From Areca catechu (taxonomy: Eukaryota; Streptophyta; Magnoliopsida; Arecales; Arecaceae): DNA of 64,000 nucleotides. The notes beneath the pieces are model-generated. The model did no database searches. It was given only the letters and a program-made list of their open reading frames with translations, and was not told the DNA's origin. Positions 10,842 through 22,570 of the stretch are shown piece by piece. The stretch lies in contig CM038053.1 in NCBI GenBank assembly GCA_021397845.1, positions 82,955,157-83,019,156 of the forward strand. The letters are read 5' to 3'. The position numbers and the translations under genes are program-made. Every line of letters begins with the position of its first letter. Position 1 is the stretch's first letter.

Positions 10842-10973
10842 CTATTCTTCTTCTTCTTCACTAGTATAAGAACCAACATCTATAACCTTATCAGAGGTTT
10901 TGTTTTTCAGAGGTTTAAATTTTAAATCCCTGAATCTAGTTCTAACAGGAGCTATAGATTCCTTTGTCTTCTT
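10842..10973 (-). pseudogene. 3' end of Sire extra ORF, after Copia-A insertion
   Basis: Last ~43 codons of the ORF that begins near 22131. It continues in the same frame once Copia-A and one TTCTT copy are discounted. Seen: a basic stretch (RFRDLKFKPLKNKTSDK) and a SEEEEE tail before the stop at 10842. The short N-terminal residues of an apparent ORF starting at 11030 come from the Copia-A LTR and are not part of it. Confidence 0.75.
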
Positions 10974-13384
10974 TGATGGGAATTCTCTCAGGGTGCCGGG
11001 AATCATGCAGCATGCGAAAGTGAATTTCAAAACAAAAATTCAAAGCATGAAACCCTAATTGACTAGAAAACCCTAACTCCCAGGAACCTCTTATGCAATA
11101 CCAATTAATGAAACATAAATGGAGTCAGAAACACATATCTGGATTGCTAAAATCCAATCCTTTCCATGAGGCTCACAAGTGCAAGCCCTTCAAAAGTGAT
11201 CCACATAGGAATCAAACCTAGGAACCTCTCCCTTGTAGGTTGCTTGATCAATTGGGACTCTTCCGATGGACTTTCTTCCTTCAGCAGCCTCTCATTCCTT
11301 GCTTAGACCTTCGTCCTCCAGTAGAGCACTCTAAGCTTTCTCCAAAATCTCTCTTTTCTCTTTCTATCACTTCCTAATTCTCTTCCTAAACTCTTGTCTT
11401 AAAATGGCGAACTTGTCTTAAACGAAGACCTATGTCCTAACAAGAGAAGGAAGAAACAAGGTAGATAGATGTAAGAGTGTAAGAAAGAAACCAAAATATT
11501 ATCCCATCGAAACAAATACCGATGGCTATTTAAAGGAGAGGGGGAGGCACCAGATAAGCCTTCACATCAGCCTTTGACCTGTCCAAACATAGATCAAATA
11601 AGACCCTTCACTAAGAAGGAGTCTTATCTTGAAACACCATGTCCCTTTATGTGCCAACTGCCTAAGCCAAGTCCCTTCAATTTTTTATCTGACTTCTCCC
11701 TTTTCCACTTGGCATTCTTGGTTAAAATGAAGCCAAGGGATGTGACTTATGAATGAGAAGCATCGGTGATTCAAAAGGACATAAAGCATAAAGACTCTGC
11801 TAACTTGAATTAGTGCCAAAGTGAAGAGACGCAACTCTTCACCTTGTGCCAACTTCTCCATGCCATATGATACCTTTAACCTAGTCAAAGTATATATGGG
11901 TGTCATATGAAAGGGCATTAAGTATACTTTCCAACTATATAATTTGTTTTCAGATTGGAGGTCAATTGGTCCTTGTGTGCCCTTTTGAATGCAGAGGTGT
12001 CACTTAGGCATCAAGAGTCCCATGCCTTTTAGACTCTTCATATATGGCGCGTAAAATATCCAAAAAATATTAGATAAAATATGATAAATTTGTTCCACTT
12101 AGGACTCAACCTAATCTAGGTATCCCATAAATTGGTCAGTCCATTTAGCAACCTTTCAGACCCAATTCAATTAGGATAGGAGATTAGGTCAGCCTACACA
12201 TGCTAGTGTGCAATCTAACTAACCAATAAGGATCCCTTGACCCTAATTAAATGTCAATTGAGTTTCTAGGCCGACTCCCTAATGTGTGTGACCCATTGGG
12301 TTCCACATCTAGCCAGCAGTAGGTTTAGATTTGAGCCAATTCGATCTGATCAAATCCAATTGACTTAATTAGATCAAATTGGCTCACCTAATTGTCCAAT
12401 TCGAATCACACATCGAATTGACTCATGAAACCAAATCAATTGGTTCATGAAAATCTACAAGACAAGATTGACATCTAGCAACGTATCATGCCTACCCAGA
12501 AGATGAGAAACTTGGTAGGAATTATTAAAGTACCCTTCAGTAGTAAGTTTCCATGCAATTCAATCTTTCGATCTCCTATTATCTCAATTAAGTGATAGGT
12601 ATAGATATATGTCAAACCCTAACACTTAATCATATTGAATCTCATCTCGATCATGAGGACTCAGCTGATGACTAATTAGAAACCAATTATAATCTCATCT
12701 TGCTTTGATCAAAGGCTCCTTGAGTCACTCATCGAAGAGATTGCATAAGAAAATAATTCCTCTTACTAGGAAAGATCGATTCATTGTTGGTCCACTCACA
12801 TCGTTCGTACACCTTCCACTATACCCAGAACACCCCGTACATGTCGCAATGGGATGAATGAGTATTAACCAAAGTATGGCTTAGTGTGCAAAAGGAACCA
12901 TGGTGACCTCAAGTATGAAGATCACTTGCACAACTTCTACTGTGGGATTTATCTTTTGACAAGTAGTAAGACTTTCATAAGATAGTCCCGGTGTGGATCA
13001 GTCCAGTGTACTCATACCCTGATGAGCACCCTTATCCTTGTATTAGTATCTCTACATAAGTTGTTGTGACATCAACCACCCTCATCAACTGAGTGTACAT
13101 AGGATAAGCTAGTCTTTTCAGATTCATCGATCCCCGAATCGATGGTCTAATGACTAGGAACATTCTAGATTAGGATTTATAGGAATTAGGTCTCACTATT
13201 ATTTTATCATAACCCAAATTCCATTGCCTTATTCTATGAGGTTCATCATAATCAACAAAAACATGACACAACAGTATATGATGAATCAAATGCCTTTTAT
13301 TAATGTGAAAAATATGTCATACTTGAGCTGAAAGTTTACATAAAGGCCCTCATAATGATTGGCTCATAGGGCACTTTTCTATCA
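10974..13384 (-). repeat. Copia-A 3' LTR
   Basis: Plus-strand ends are TGATGGGAATTC and CACTTTTCTATCA, matching 18375-20783. The TATA position (11526-11535) reads CTTTAAATAG on the minus strand, against CTATAAATAG in the 5' LTR. A purine-rich tract follows at 13385-13399 (minus GTGCAAGTGGGAGTT). Confidence 0.9.
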
Positions 13385-13399
13385 AACTCCCACTTGCAC

Positions 13400-14960
13400 T
13401 AAAGCCAATCACCCTTATATTTTTTGCCCATACAATCTAAGTGACGATCTAATTACTACTTGGCTAATGCTTTAGTGAATGCGTCTACTATATTGTTTTT
13501 TGTGTCAACTCGTTCAATGCTAACATCTTATCTTTCAATGATCTCTTGAACGAGGTGGAACCGTCTTAAAATGTGCTTGGACTTGTGATGAGACCTTGGT
13601 TCCTTAGCTTGTGCAACAGCCCCAGTATTATCACAGTATAATAGCACTCACTATTGTACATCAGGAACCATGCCTAATTCCATGATGAATTTCTTCATCC
13701 AGACAGCTTCCTTCGTGGCTTCACTAGTAGCTATGTACTTTGCCTCAGTGACTGAGTTAGCTACTGTTGGCTACTTTATACTTTTTCACCTCACTGCACC
13801 ACCATTTAGGGTGAAAACATATCCCGATGTAGATTTGCTATCATCTAGATCTGATTGAAAACTAGAATCTGTATAACCTTCTAGTTTTAACTCAGATCCT
13901 CCATATACCAGAAATATATCTTTAGTCCTTCTCAGGTACTTAAGAATATTTTTCATAGCTTTCCAATGATCCTCCCCTGGATCTACCTGAAACCTACCCA
14001 CTATGCCTAAGGCATAAGCGACATTAGGCCTGGTACATAACATGGCATACATTATTGATCCTACAGCCGAAGCATAAGGAATCATAGCCATCCTCTCTCT
14101 TTCTTTTGATGTCTTAGGAGACATTTTCTTAGAGAGATGTATGCCTTGACTTAGAGGCAAGTAACCTTTCTTACTTCCATCCATGTTGAATCTCTTCAAC
14201 ACTAAGTCAATGTACCTAGACTGGGATAAGCCTAGCATCCTTTTAGATCTATCTCTATAGATCCTTATACCTAGTATATAAGATGCTTTTTTCAAATCTT
14301 TCATGAAAAACTTTGATGATAGCCAAGTTTTAATCGACTGCAACATTGGGATATCATTCCCAATGATCACTATGTCATCCACATACAAAATCATGAAAAC
14401 AAGTGCACTCCCACTTGTCTTCTTGTACACACATGGTTCATCCACATTTTTGACAAAACCAAATCCTTTGATTGTTTCAACAAAACGGATGTTCCAAATC
14501 CTCGATGCTTGCTTAAGTCCATAAATGGACTCTTTAATTTGCATACCTATTTTGGTCTTCCACTTGAGACAAAACCCTCTGGCTGTGATATATAGACTTC
14601 TTCTTCAAGGTTTCCATTGAGGAAAGCAGTCTTTACATCCATCTGCCAAATCTCATAGTCATGGTATGCTACTATGGCAAGCAGTATCCGAATGGACTTG
14701 AGCATGGCTTATGGAGAAAAGGTTTCATCATAGTCTATACCATGTTTTTGTCTGAAACCTTTTGCTACCAGTCTAGCCTTGTAGGTCTCAACTTGACCAT
14801 CTGCTCCAATCTTCTTCTTGAAGACCCATTTACACCCTATTGGGTTAATTCTTTCAGGTGGATCTACCAAAGCCCAAACTTGATTGGAATACATGGAGTT
14901 TATTTCAGATTTCATGGTGCCAAGCCACTTGTCTGAGTCTCTACTCTTGATAGCTTCTGA
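13400..14960 (-). pseudogene. Copia-A reverse transcriptase and RNase H
   Basis: Copia-type [21 protein letters not shown], then [37 protein letters not shown], and the intact YVDD active site at 14374-14385. RNase H follows (YTDSSFQSDLDDSKSTSGY, then TEAKYIATSE) and runs to about 13400 (KHILRRFHLVQEI). The longest open piece is 252 aa (14544-13786). A frame change around 14545 and several stops inactivate it. In the cycle this enzyme copies the RNA and removes it from the hybrid. Confidence 0.88.
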
Positions 14961-16114
14961 TTAGGTCACAGGATCATCATCCTGTATGATACTGGCTTCA
15001 TTATCATTCCCGATGACAAAACCATATCTGAGAGGTGCTCCCCGCACACTCTCTAACATTCAGAGAGAAAGTGTGTATTGTGGTTATTCTTGATCCACAA
15101 GAACCTCTGGTTGAGAAACTTCTCTTGAGGGCTCGCTGGTTTGTTGGTTATGCTCTTCACATAACTCAAGTGAAGAATCACTACATCCTTCTTGGATAAA
15201 TTCTTGTTCTAAGAATGTAGTATGCCTACTAACAATTATCTTTTACTCAGCAGCATTATAAAAGAGGTATCCCTTACCTTCTTTTGTGTAACCAATAAAC
15301 CTACACTTGTCAGCCCTAGCACTTAACTTATGTCCAAAGGTATTCTTGACATAAGCATGGCAACCCCAAATCTTCAAATACTTAAGATTTGGTCTTTTGC
15401 CATTCCATAATTTATATGGAGTGCTATTCACCGATTTAGATGGAACCATGTTTAATATGTATGCATCAGTATCTAGGGCATATCCCCAGAATGAAGTAGG
15501 AAGATTTGTGAAGCTCATCATCAACCTCACCATGTCTAATAAGGTGCAATTTCTCCTTTCTACCACTCCATTTAACTAGGGTGTATAAGGAGGGATCCAT
15601 TCAGAAATAATGCCTTTGTCATTGAGATGGTTCAAAAACTCACTAGACAAGTATTCCCCTCCTTGATCAGACCGAAGAGCATTAATACTAAGTCTAGTCT
15701 TCAGACTTGTGTTTTAAAAGATACATATGGCCGAACCTTGATAAATCATCAATAACAATGATGAAATAAGAATATCCTCTTCTGGCCTGAGCTGACATAG
15801 GTCCACATACATCAGTATGTATTAGACCTAATATTTCAGTTGCCCTCTCTCCATATCCAGTGAATGGAGACTTGGTCATTTTTTCTTTGAGACAAGATTC
15901 ACAATTTCCTAATGATTGGAAATCATTAGAGTCAAAGTACTTATCTTTGACTAACTTGTTTATCCTTGACTCACTAATATGACCCAATCGGTAGTGGTAG
16001 AGATATGTGACATTATCATTATCTCTTGAGGCTTCCAATTCTGTGGAGTCCATGCAATGAATTGCATATGTGAGATCCACATGCAGTATCCAATACCCAT
16101 GAATTAGAGATGGA
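14961..16114 (-). pseudogene. Copia-A protease remnant and integrase
   Basis: Opens with the protease active-site motif WVLDTACGSHICN (about 16070-16110). It breaks near 16027 and continues directly at the pre-integrase domain (DNDNVTYLYHYRLGHISES). About 95 residues present in Copia-F are missing, including the rest of the protease. Integrase follows: the zinc-binding region (NCESCLKEKMTKSPF), IHTDVCGPM, IIVIDDLSRF, and the VVERRNCTLLD segment with the third catalytic Glu, then the C-terminal IWGCHAYVKN region. Several stops are present. Confidence 0.85.
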
Positions 16115-16966
16115 AGCACTCAATGATAAATTAGTTTGTATCATGTACAAACCTTTAGATGCACCACTTGCATCTTGCTTCACATTTTCAAGGTAAACCT
16201 TGCAGTTCTTCTTCCAATGCCCAGTCTTGCTGCAATGGAAACAGGCTCCATCAGCCTTCTTAACTTTCTTGTTCTTCTTCTAGATGCTCTTCTTAGGGTT
16301 GAATTTTCTCTTCATACCCTTCTTCATTGCTTACTTCTTTCTATCAACAAGAAGCACCAGAGCCTTATCTCTTTTAGAGTGGCTCTCAGCTATCTTAAAC
16401 ATGTTAAGCAGCTCTGGCAATGAAGTATTTAATTTGTTCATATGATAATTAAGAACAAACTGAGAGAAGGAATCTGGGAGTAACTGCAGGATCAATTCCT
16501 GATTGAGTTCACCATCCATGACAAACCCTAATTGACTTAATCGAGTGATCAAGTCAATCATTTTCAGCACATGGGTATGCACAGGTGAACCCTCACTCAT
16601 CCATGCTCTGAACAACTGCTTCGATATTTCATATCGGGTAGCCCTACTTTGCTCTCCAAAAAGCTTCTTTAGATTGAGCAATATGGATTGAGGTTTCATA
16701 CCTTCATGTTAACTTTGGAGCTCGTTGCTCATCGAGGCCAACATGATGCACCTGACAGTTGTACTGTCATTTTGCCATATTTTGTGTGTGGCAATTTCCT
16801 CCTCTGATGCATCCTCTCCGATCACCACCGGATCCGGAGAATGAAGTATATATGAAAGCTTCTCCTGAGTTAAAACAATCCCCAGGTTCCTCAGCCAGTC
16901 CACATAATTTGGACCGGTTAACTTGTTGGTATCCAAGATGCCCCTTAGTGATAAGTTTGAAACCAT
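16115..16966 (-). pseudogene. Copia-A gag
   Basis: Start chosen at 16966 (MVSNLSLRGILDTNKL), matching the Copia-F start MASNLSLRGI. A UBN2-type copia Gag follows (NYVDWLRNL, SRATRYEISKQLFRAWMSE, LLPDSFSQFVLNYHMNKL). An intact CCHC zinc knuckle, CFHCSKTGHWKKNC, lies at 16202-16243. Stops at about 16709 (CAA to TAA by comparison with Copia-F), 16331 and further down. Gag builds the particle and the knuckle packages RNA. Confidence 0.87.
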
Positions 16967-18358
16967 TAAGATAAATGACCTAGATTTAATCAAGGAACAA
17001 TATTAGTAGACCACTCAATGATGACATTCATTACTAGATACGGACTTTATATCTAATTATGTCTCCCATTATTTTCTTCGAATACCATAACCCTCAACTA
17101 TGGTAAGCGAGAAACCTTCCTGGTTTCTTTAGTGGGGTTGAGATCCTGATACCTCATTAGTGCCTTGTGTCACACAACAAACACTAAAGAGTTCAAAGGT
17201 AGGACAACCTTTCCAATTGCAACCCGTGCAATTCTCAACAATTATCTTTGCCTCTAAGACACTTATAGCCTTGTGTCACATAACAAACTATAATATCTTA
17301 GTTTAGTCAAACCCTTCATTTCTATACAGCCATGATTGAACATTGTTGTCCTTATGTCACACAAATAATCAACAACTCTAATCATGCCATAAAGCACTAA
17401 GTGCACCAAGATAAATTTTATATCAAACCCTATAGTAGGCCTTGTGTCACACAACAAACCTACTATAGTCTTGACATGAATCTGGCTTAGCATAAAGGAA
17501 GCCATATTATAGCTTACTTAACCAATCAGCATTACTAAAATAGGATTTAGATGTGACCAAATTGGCCAGGAGAGTGGGAGGGGTGAGGGGGTCCCCCCGT
17601 TGCTTTACTTAGACACCAATTAAATTGGCTAGGTCAGACAACGGAACCAATTAAAAACCTCATTCCCTTTACCTTCCCAGAACCACTTGCCTAGACACCA
17701 ATTGGCTGATCAAACCCTAATTGGTTTTGCATCATGACTAAGTTTTTTGCTATGACTAAATATAATTTTGATGAGGGCTTTTGATGGTCTCAAAACACAT
17801 TCTAAATTATCATGATTACTATGCTTATAACATATATAAACATGTAACATATCATTATAACATAACATCATAACATAACATGTTATGTTAAACAAGCATA
17901 TTATAGCTAATATGCAAATCAAGGCATGATAGATACATAAAAATACCTTTCACCTCACTTTTTCATGGGATATGGCCACAGCAGCACCCCTACATGCCAT
18001 AGGAGACCCATTGAATGGAAGGAGAGGGCCTTTAAACCCTACTTGGCTCCTATGACCGGACGGCCATGGTGACTAATCCAATATAAAGCATTTACTTGGT
18101 TCAATCAACATGCATAATTTCATACTTGACATAATATCATGCATTTCATAAAAACTGAAATTAAACATATTACCCTAATATGCAAAATTTTATACAATTG
18201 CATTATCATGTCATTTTATAAAGTAAACAGAAATCATACATATGAGTTTGGTCGGGTCGACTCGACATCGTTTGGGTCAACTCGATAGGGTTCGGGTCTG
18301 CTCGATAGTGGAATTTTATAAAACTCCAAAAATGGTTCATAACTGGTATGCCATAAGG
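16967..18358 (-). other. Copia-A untranslated leader
   Basis: About 1.4 kb between PBS and gag with no coding sequence. It holds four hairpins with a common core (17157-17468, separate entry) and a GTCGACTCGAC-like motif near 18255 close to the PBS. Confidence 0.75.
17157..17468 (-). repeat. four core-sharing hairpins in the Copia-A leader
   Basis: Plus-strand core CCTTGTGTCACACAACAAA, flanked each time by a different perfect inverted repeat. H4, 17157-17187: TTAGTG/CACTAA. H3, 17263-17293: TTATAG/CTATAA (core has one change). H2, 17345-17376: GTTGT/ACAAC (diverged, longer core). H1, 17430-17468: CTATAGTAGG/CCTACTATAG, 10 bp. The core itself pairs internally (TTGTGT with ACACAA). The order along the RNA is H1 to H4, as in Copia-F at 54336-54650. 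Confidence 0.85.
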
Positions 18359-18373
18359 ATGGCTCTGATACCA
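18359..18373 (-). promoter_or_regulatory. Copia-A primer-binding site
   Basis: Minus strand TGGTATCAGAGCCAT, one base after the LTR end. It is complementary to the 3' end of initiator tRNA-Met. Confidence 0.85.
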
Positions 18374-18374
18374 C

Positions 18375-20783
18375 TGATGGGAATTCTTCCAGGGTGCTGG
18401 GAATCATGCAGCATGCAGAAGTGAATTTCAAAATAAAATTCAAAGCATGAAACCCTTATTGGATAGAAAACCCTAATTCCCATGAACCTCTTATGTAATA
18501 CCAATTAATGAAACATAAATGGAGTCAGAAACACATACCTGGATTGATGAAATCCAATCCTTTCCACAAGGCTCACAAGTGCAAGCCCTCCAACAGTGAT
18601 CCACACAAGAATCAAACCTAGGAACCTCTTCCTTGTAGGTTGCTTGATCAATTAGGACTCTTATGATTGACTTTCTCCCTTCGGCAGCCTCTCCTTCCTT
18701 GCTTAGACCTTCGCCCTCTAGTAGAGCACTCTAAGCCCTCTCCAAAATCTTTCTTCTCTTTTTCTATCACTTCCTAATTCTCTTCCTAAATCCTGTCTTA
18801 AAATGGTAGACTTGTCTTAAAGGAAGACCTATGTCCTAATAAGAGAAGGAAGAGACAAGGTGGATAGATGTAAGAGTGTAAGAAAGAAACCAAAATATTA
18901 TCCCATCAAAATAAATACCGATGGCTATTTATAGGAGAGGGGAAGGTGCCAGATAAGCCTTCTCATCAGCCTTTGATCTGTCCAAACACAGATCAAATAA
19001 GATCCTTCACTAAGAAGGAGTCTTATCTTGAAACACTATGTCCCTTTATGTGCCAACCGCCTAAATCAAGTCCCTTCAATTTTTTATCCGACTTCTCCCT
19101 TTGCCACATGGAATTTCTGGTTAAAATGAAGCCAAGGGATGTGACTTATGAATGAGAAGCATCGGTTATTCAAAAGGACTTAAATCAGAAGGACTCTGCT
19201 TACTTGAATTAGCGCCAAAGTGAAGAGACGTGACTCTTCACTTTGCACCAACTTCTCCATGCCATATGATACCTTTGACATAGTCAAAGTATATACAATA
19301 TGGGTGTCATATGAAAGGGCATTAAGTCTACTTTCCAACCATATAATTTGTTTTCAGATTGGAGGTCATTTGGTCCTTGTGTGCCCTTTTGAATGTAGAG
19401 GTGTCCTTAGGCATCAAGAGTCCTATGCCTTTGGGACTCTTCATATATGGCACATAAAATGTTCAAAAATATCAAATAAAATCTGATAAATCCATCACAC
19501 TTAGGACTCAACCCAATCTAGGTCTCCTATGAATTTGTTAGTCAATTTAGCAATCTTTTAGACCCAATTCAATTGGGTTAGGAGATTAGGTCAGCCTATA
19601 CATGATAATGTGCAATCTAGCTAACCAGTTAGGATCCTTGACCCTAATTAAATGTCAATTGAGTTCCTAGGTTGACTTCCTTATGTGTGTGACCCATTGA
19701 GTTCCACATCTAGCTAGCAGTAGGTTTAGATTTGGGCTGATTCGATCCGATCGAACCCGATTGACCTAATTAGGTCAAATTGGCTCACCTAATTGTCCAT
19801 TTCGAAACACACATAGAATTAACTCATGAAACCAAATCAATTGGTTCATGAAAATCTACAAGACATGATTGACATCTAGCAATGTATCATGCCTATCCAA
19901 AAGATAAGAAATATGGTGGAAATTACCAAAGTACCTTTCAGTAGTTAGTTACTATGCAATTTAATATTTCAATCTCTCATTATCCCGATTAAGTGATAGG
20001 TATGGATATATGTCAAACCCTAACACTTAATCATATCGAATCTTATCTCGATCATGAGGACTCAGCTGATCACTAATTAGAAACCAATTCTAATCTTATC
20101 CTGCTTTAATCAAAGGATCCTTGAGTCACTCATCGAAGAGATTGCATAGGAAAATAATTCCTCTTACTAGGAAAGATCGATTACTTTTTGTCTACTCACA
20201 TCCTTCATACACCTTCCACCATACCCAAGACACCCCGTACATGTTGCAATGGCATGAATGAGTATGAACCAAAGTATGGCTTAGTGTGCACAAAGAACCA
20301 TGGTGACCTCAGGTCTAAAGATCACATGCACAACTTCTACTTTGGGATCTATCTTTTGATAAGTAGTAAGACTTCCATAAGATAGTCCTGGTACAGATCA
20401 TTCTAGTTTACTCATATCCTGATGAGCACCCTTATCCTTGTATTAGTGTCTCTACATAAGTGGTTGTGAGATCAACCACCCTCATCAACTGAGCATACAT
20501 AGGATAAGCTAGTCTTTACGGATTCATTGATCCCCGAATCGATGGTCTAATGACTAGGAACATTCTAGATTAGGGTTTATAGGATTAGGTCTCACTATTA
20601 TTTTATCATAACCCTAATTCCATTGCCCTATTCTATGGGTTTCATCATAATCAACAAAAATATGACACAATATTATATGATGAATCAAATGCCTTTTATT
20701 AATATGAAAAATATGTCATACATAAGCTGGAAGTTTACATAAAGGCCCTCATAATGATATTCTCTTAGGTCACTTTTCTATCA
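18375..20783 (-). repeat. Copia-A 5' LTR
   Basis: Collinear with 10974-13384. TATA box CTATAAATAG on the minus strand at 18925-18934. Ends at CTATCA followed by the TTCTT duplication at 20784. Confidence 0.9.
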
Positions 20784-20788
20784 TTCTT

Positions 20789-22131
20789 GGCCTTTGACTT
20801 CTTTTTGGTCACAGTAGGTTCAGATTTGAGTGAAGGTGGATCAGATGAAGGAATTTTTGAAGGTGCCGGAGATGGTTGAGTTGAAATTTCAAGTGGCTCT
20901 TTGTTGATCAGTGAAGGAGTATCCTTAGCAATGAATGTTTCCTTTTGAGATTGATGTAGGATGCTTCTGATTTCTTCTTTAAAATTCTCCATTTCCTTTT
21001 CTATCTTTTCTTTGTGAAGCATTTGTTCTGATCTCATTTTCTGCATGCTGGCATTAACTAAATTTTATATATCCTCAAGTGCAGAATTTATATGACCTGT
21101 CAGTGAATCAGAAATTGTCTCCATCTTCTAAAATATTAACTCTATAAGTTTAGATGGAGTTATCATTGCATCTTCAGATCTAACTTCATTCTTGCTTCTA
21201 GGTTCATCAGTTCTAATAGCAGCAGGTTCATCGATATCATCATCGATGGAAGTGGCAGCAATTTGACCAGACATTTTCTTTATCCATATTCCCTCCTGCA
21301 GTTTGTATCTCATTCTTTTAAGAGAGTTGAAGAAATAAGTGTCTGAATGATGTAGAGGCTTGCCAATCTCATTAGTTAGGTCAATTCTAGCATTTTCAAA
21401 TAGTAAGGTGCACCCCATACCGTAGGGCAAGCATGCTTTGAGTTTTCTTGCTACTTCTCTCATTTGAATCATCATGATGAAAGGAAGGTTGGGAAGTTCT
21501 TCTTCAATCAGATGTCCTATAAAAGTTATATCCTTTTCACTCACCCAGTCGAAATGATTGATTCTGGAAAGGAAAACTCTACTAATCATATTGTGAAGTA
21601 GTCGCATCTCCCTGGATAGCATGTTGGCTTGAACATGTTGGATGGAGCTTACATCTTCTTTTTCCAAAATGAGCTTCAGTGTGTGTTCTTTGTCATTTAG
21701 GATAAGCTCGATGGTACTGTCAGTTGGCATTTGAAGCAAGCTGCTTAACTTTTCTTCATCCATAATGACTTTAACTCCCTTAATAGTTGATTCAAAATGG
21801 TAATCTTCAAGAACTAAGTTTTGATAGAAAGTTCTTACCAATGTAGGGTAGGTCAGAATATCCAAAGAACAAAAAAATTTCTAGCCCTGGTTGTCAATCC
21901 AACTTCCAATCTTCATTTCCATTTCTTCCAGGAAGGAGAAATCGATCATTCTGCAGCAAGTGATAGGCCTATTGGCCATTGAAGTGGATTTCACAGTTGG
22001 AGAGGGTATTTCTTCTTCTTTTTGTTTAGGAGAATACCATTTTATCTTTTCTCCCTTTTTCTTCGGATCTTCACTACGTGTGTTGTTTCAGCTGCTTAAG
22101 GAGTCTTTTGTGATGATCTCCTTGGAGCCAT
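20789..22131 (-). pseudogene. Sire extra ORF between RNase H and the 3' LTR (5' part)
   Basis: Start proposed at 22131 (MAPRRSSQ). The N-terminus has stops and frame changes. The main piece (21865-21128, 245 aa) begins DILTYPTLVRTFYQNL and continues with MREVARKLKACLPYGM and LFENARIDL. This resembles the putative plant transposon protein domain (PF20167 type) from memory; no search was run. The tail is Pro/Ser/Lys-rich and ends KKKSKAK at the Copia-A insertion; the last part is at 10842-10973. The position matches the env-like ORF of Sireviruses, but I see no signal peptide or membrane segment, so an envelope role is not supported. Confidence 0.65.
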
Positions 22132-22570
22132 TACAGTAAGATTTGAGGGATTTAGGAAATCAGAGTTTTGGGGAATGGTTTTTGAAGTTTTTGGTGGACA
22201 TTCCGAGTGAAATAGAAAGTGTTTAAAGTGAAATGGAAAGAGTGAAATGTAAAAGAGAATTACTCAGTTCTATTTAAAAAATGATTTCTCGACATTCGAG
22301 TTGGCTCGCCTAATCTTAAAAATATTTGAGTCAGCTTGGCCAGAGTGAACTCAGAACAACCAAAAAATCAGACATTCGAGTTGGCTCGACCAGAGCAAAA
22401 TTGCTCGAGTCGACTTGAACAAAAACTTTCCACAGAAATTAAAATGATTCAGAAATTGAGTTTGATTCAATGATATCTTAAGGAAAGTTGTTCAAAATAC
22501 TTGAATAGTTGTAGGAGGATTTCTAGATATTTTTTTCTTAATTTTGAAGGAAATTAGATTAAATAAATCT
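22132..22570 (-). other. Sire spacer between RNase H and extra ORF
   Basis: No coding sequence seen. 22290-22430 has several copies of the TTCGAGTTGGCTCGA/GAGTCGACTTG palindrome family found in the Sire LTRs. Confidence 0.5.

Larger units (their letters stand above)
10974..20783 (-). mobile_element. Copia-A, Ty1/copia element inserted in the Sire 3' ORF
   Basis: Two LTRs of about 2.41 kb (10974-13384 and 18375-20783) are flanked by TTCTT at 10969-10973 and 20784-20788. The minus-strand order is PBS, long leader, gag, protease remnant, integrase, RT-RNase H, polypurine tract (13385-13399), LTR. It belongs to the same family as Copia-F: the gag and pol proteins align along their length and the LTR starts TGATAGAAAAGTG in both. 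Many nonsense codons and a protease deletion show it is dead. Its LTRs look more diverged than those of E1. Confidence 0.93.

Noticed and set aside
20188..20385. ORFs within the Copia LTRs
   Set aside because: Not kept open in the partner LTR; shadows of non-coding LTR sequence.
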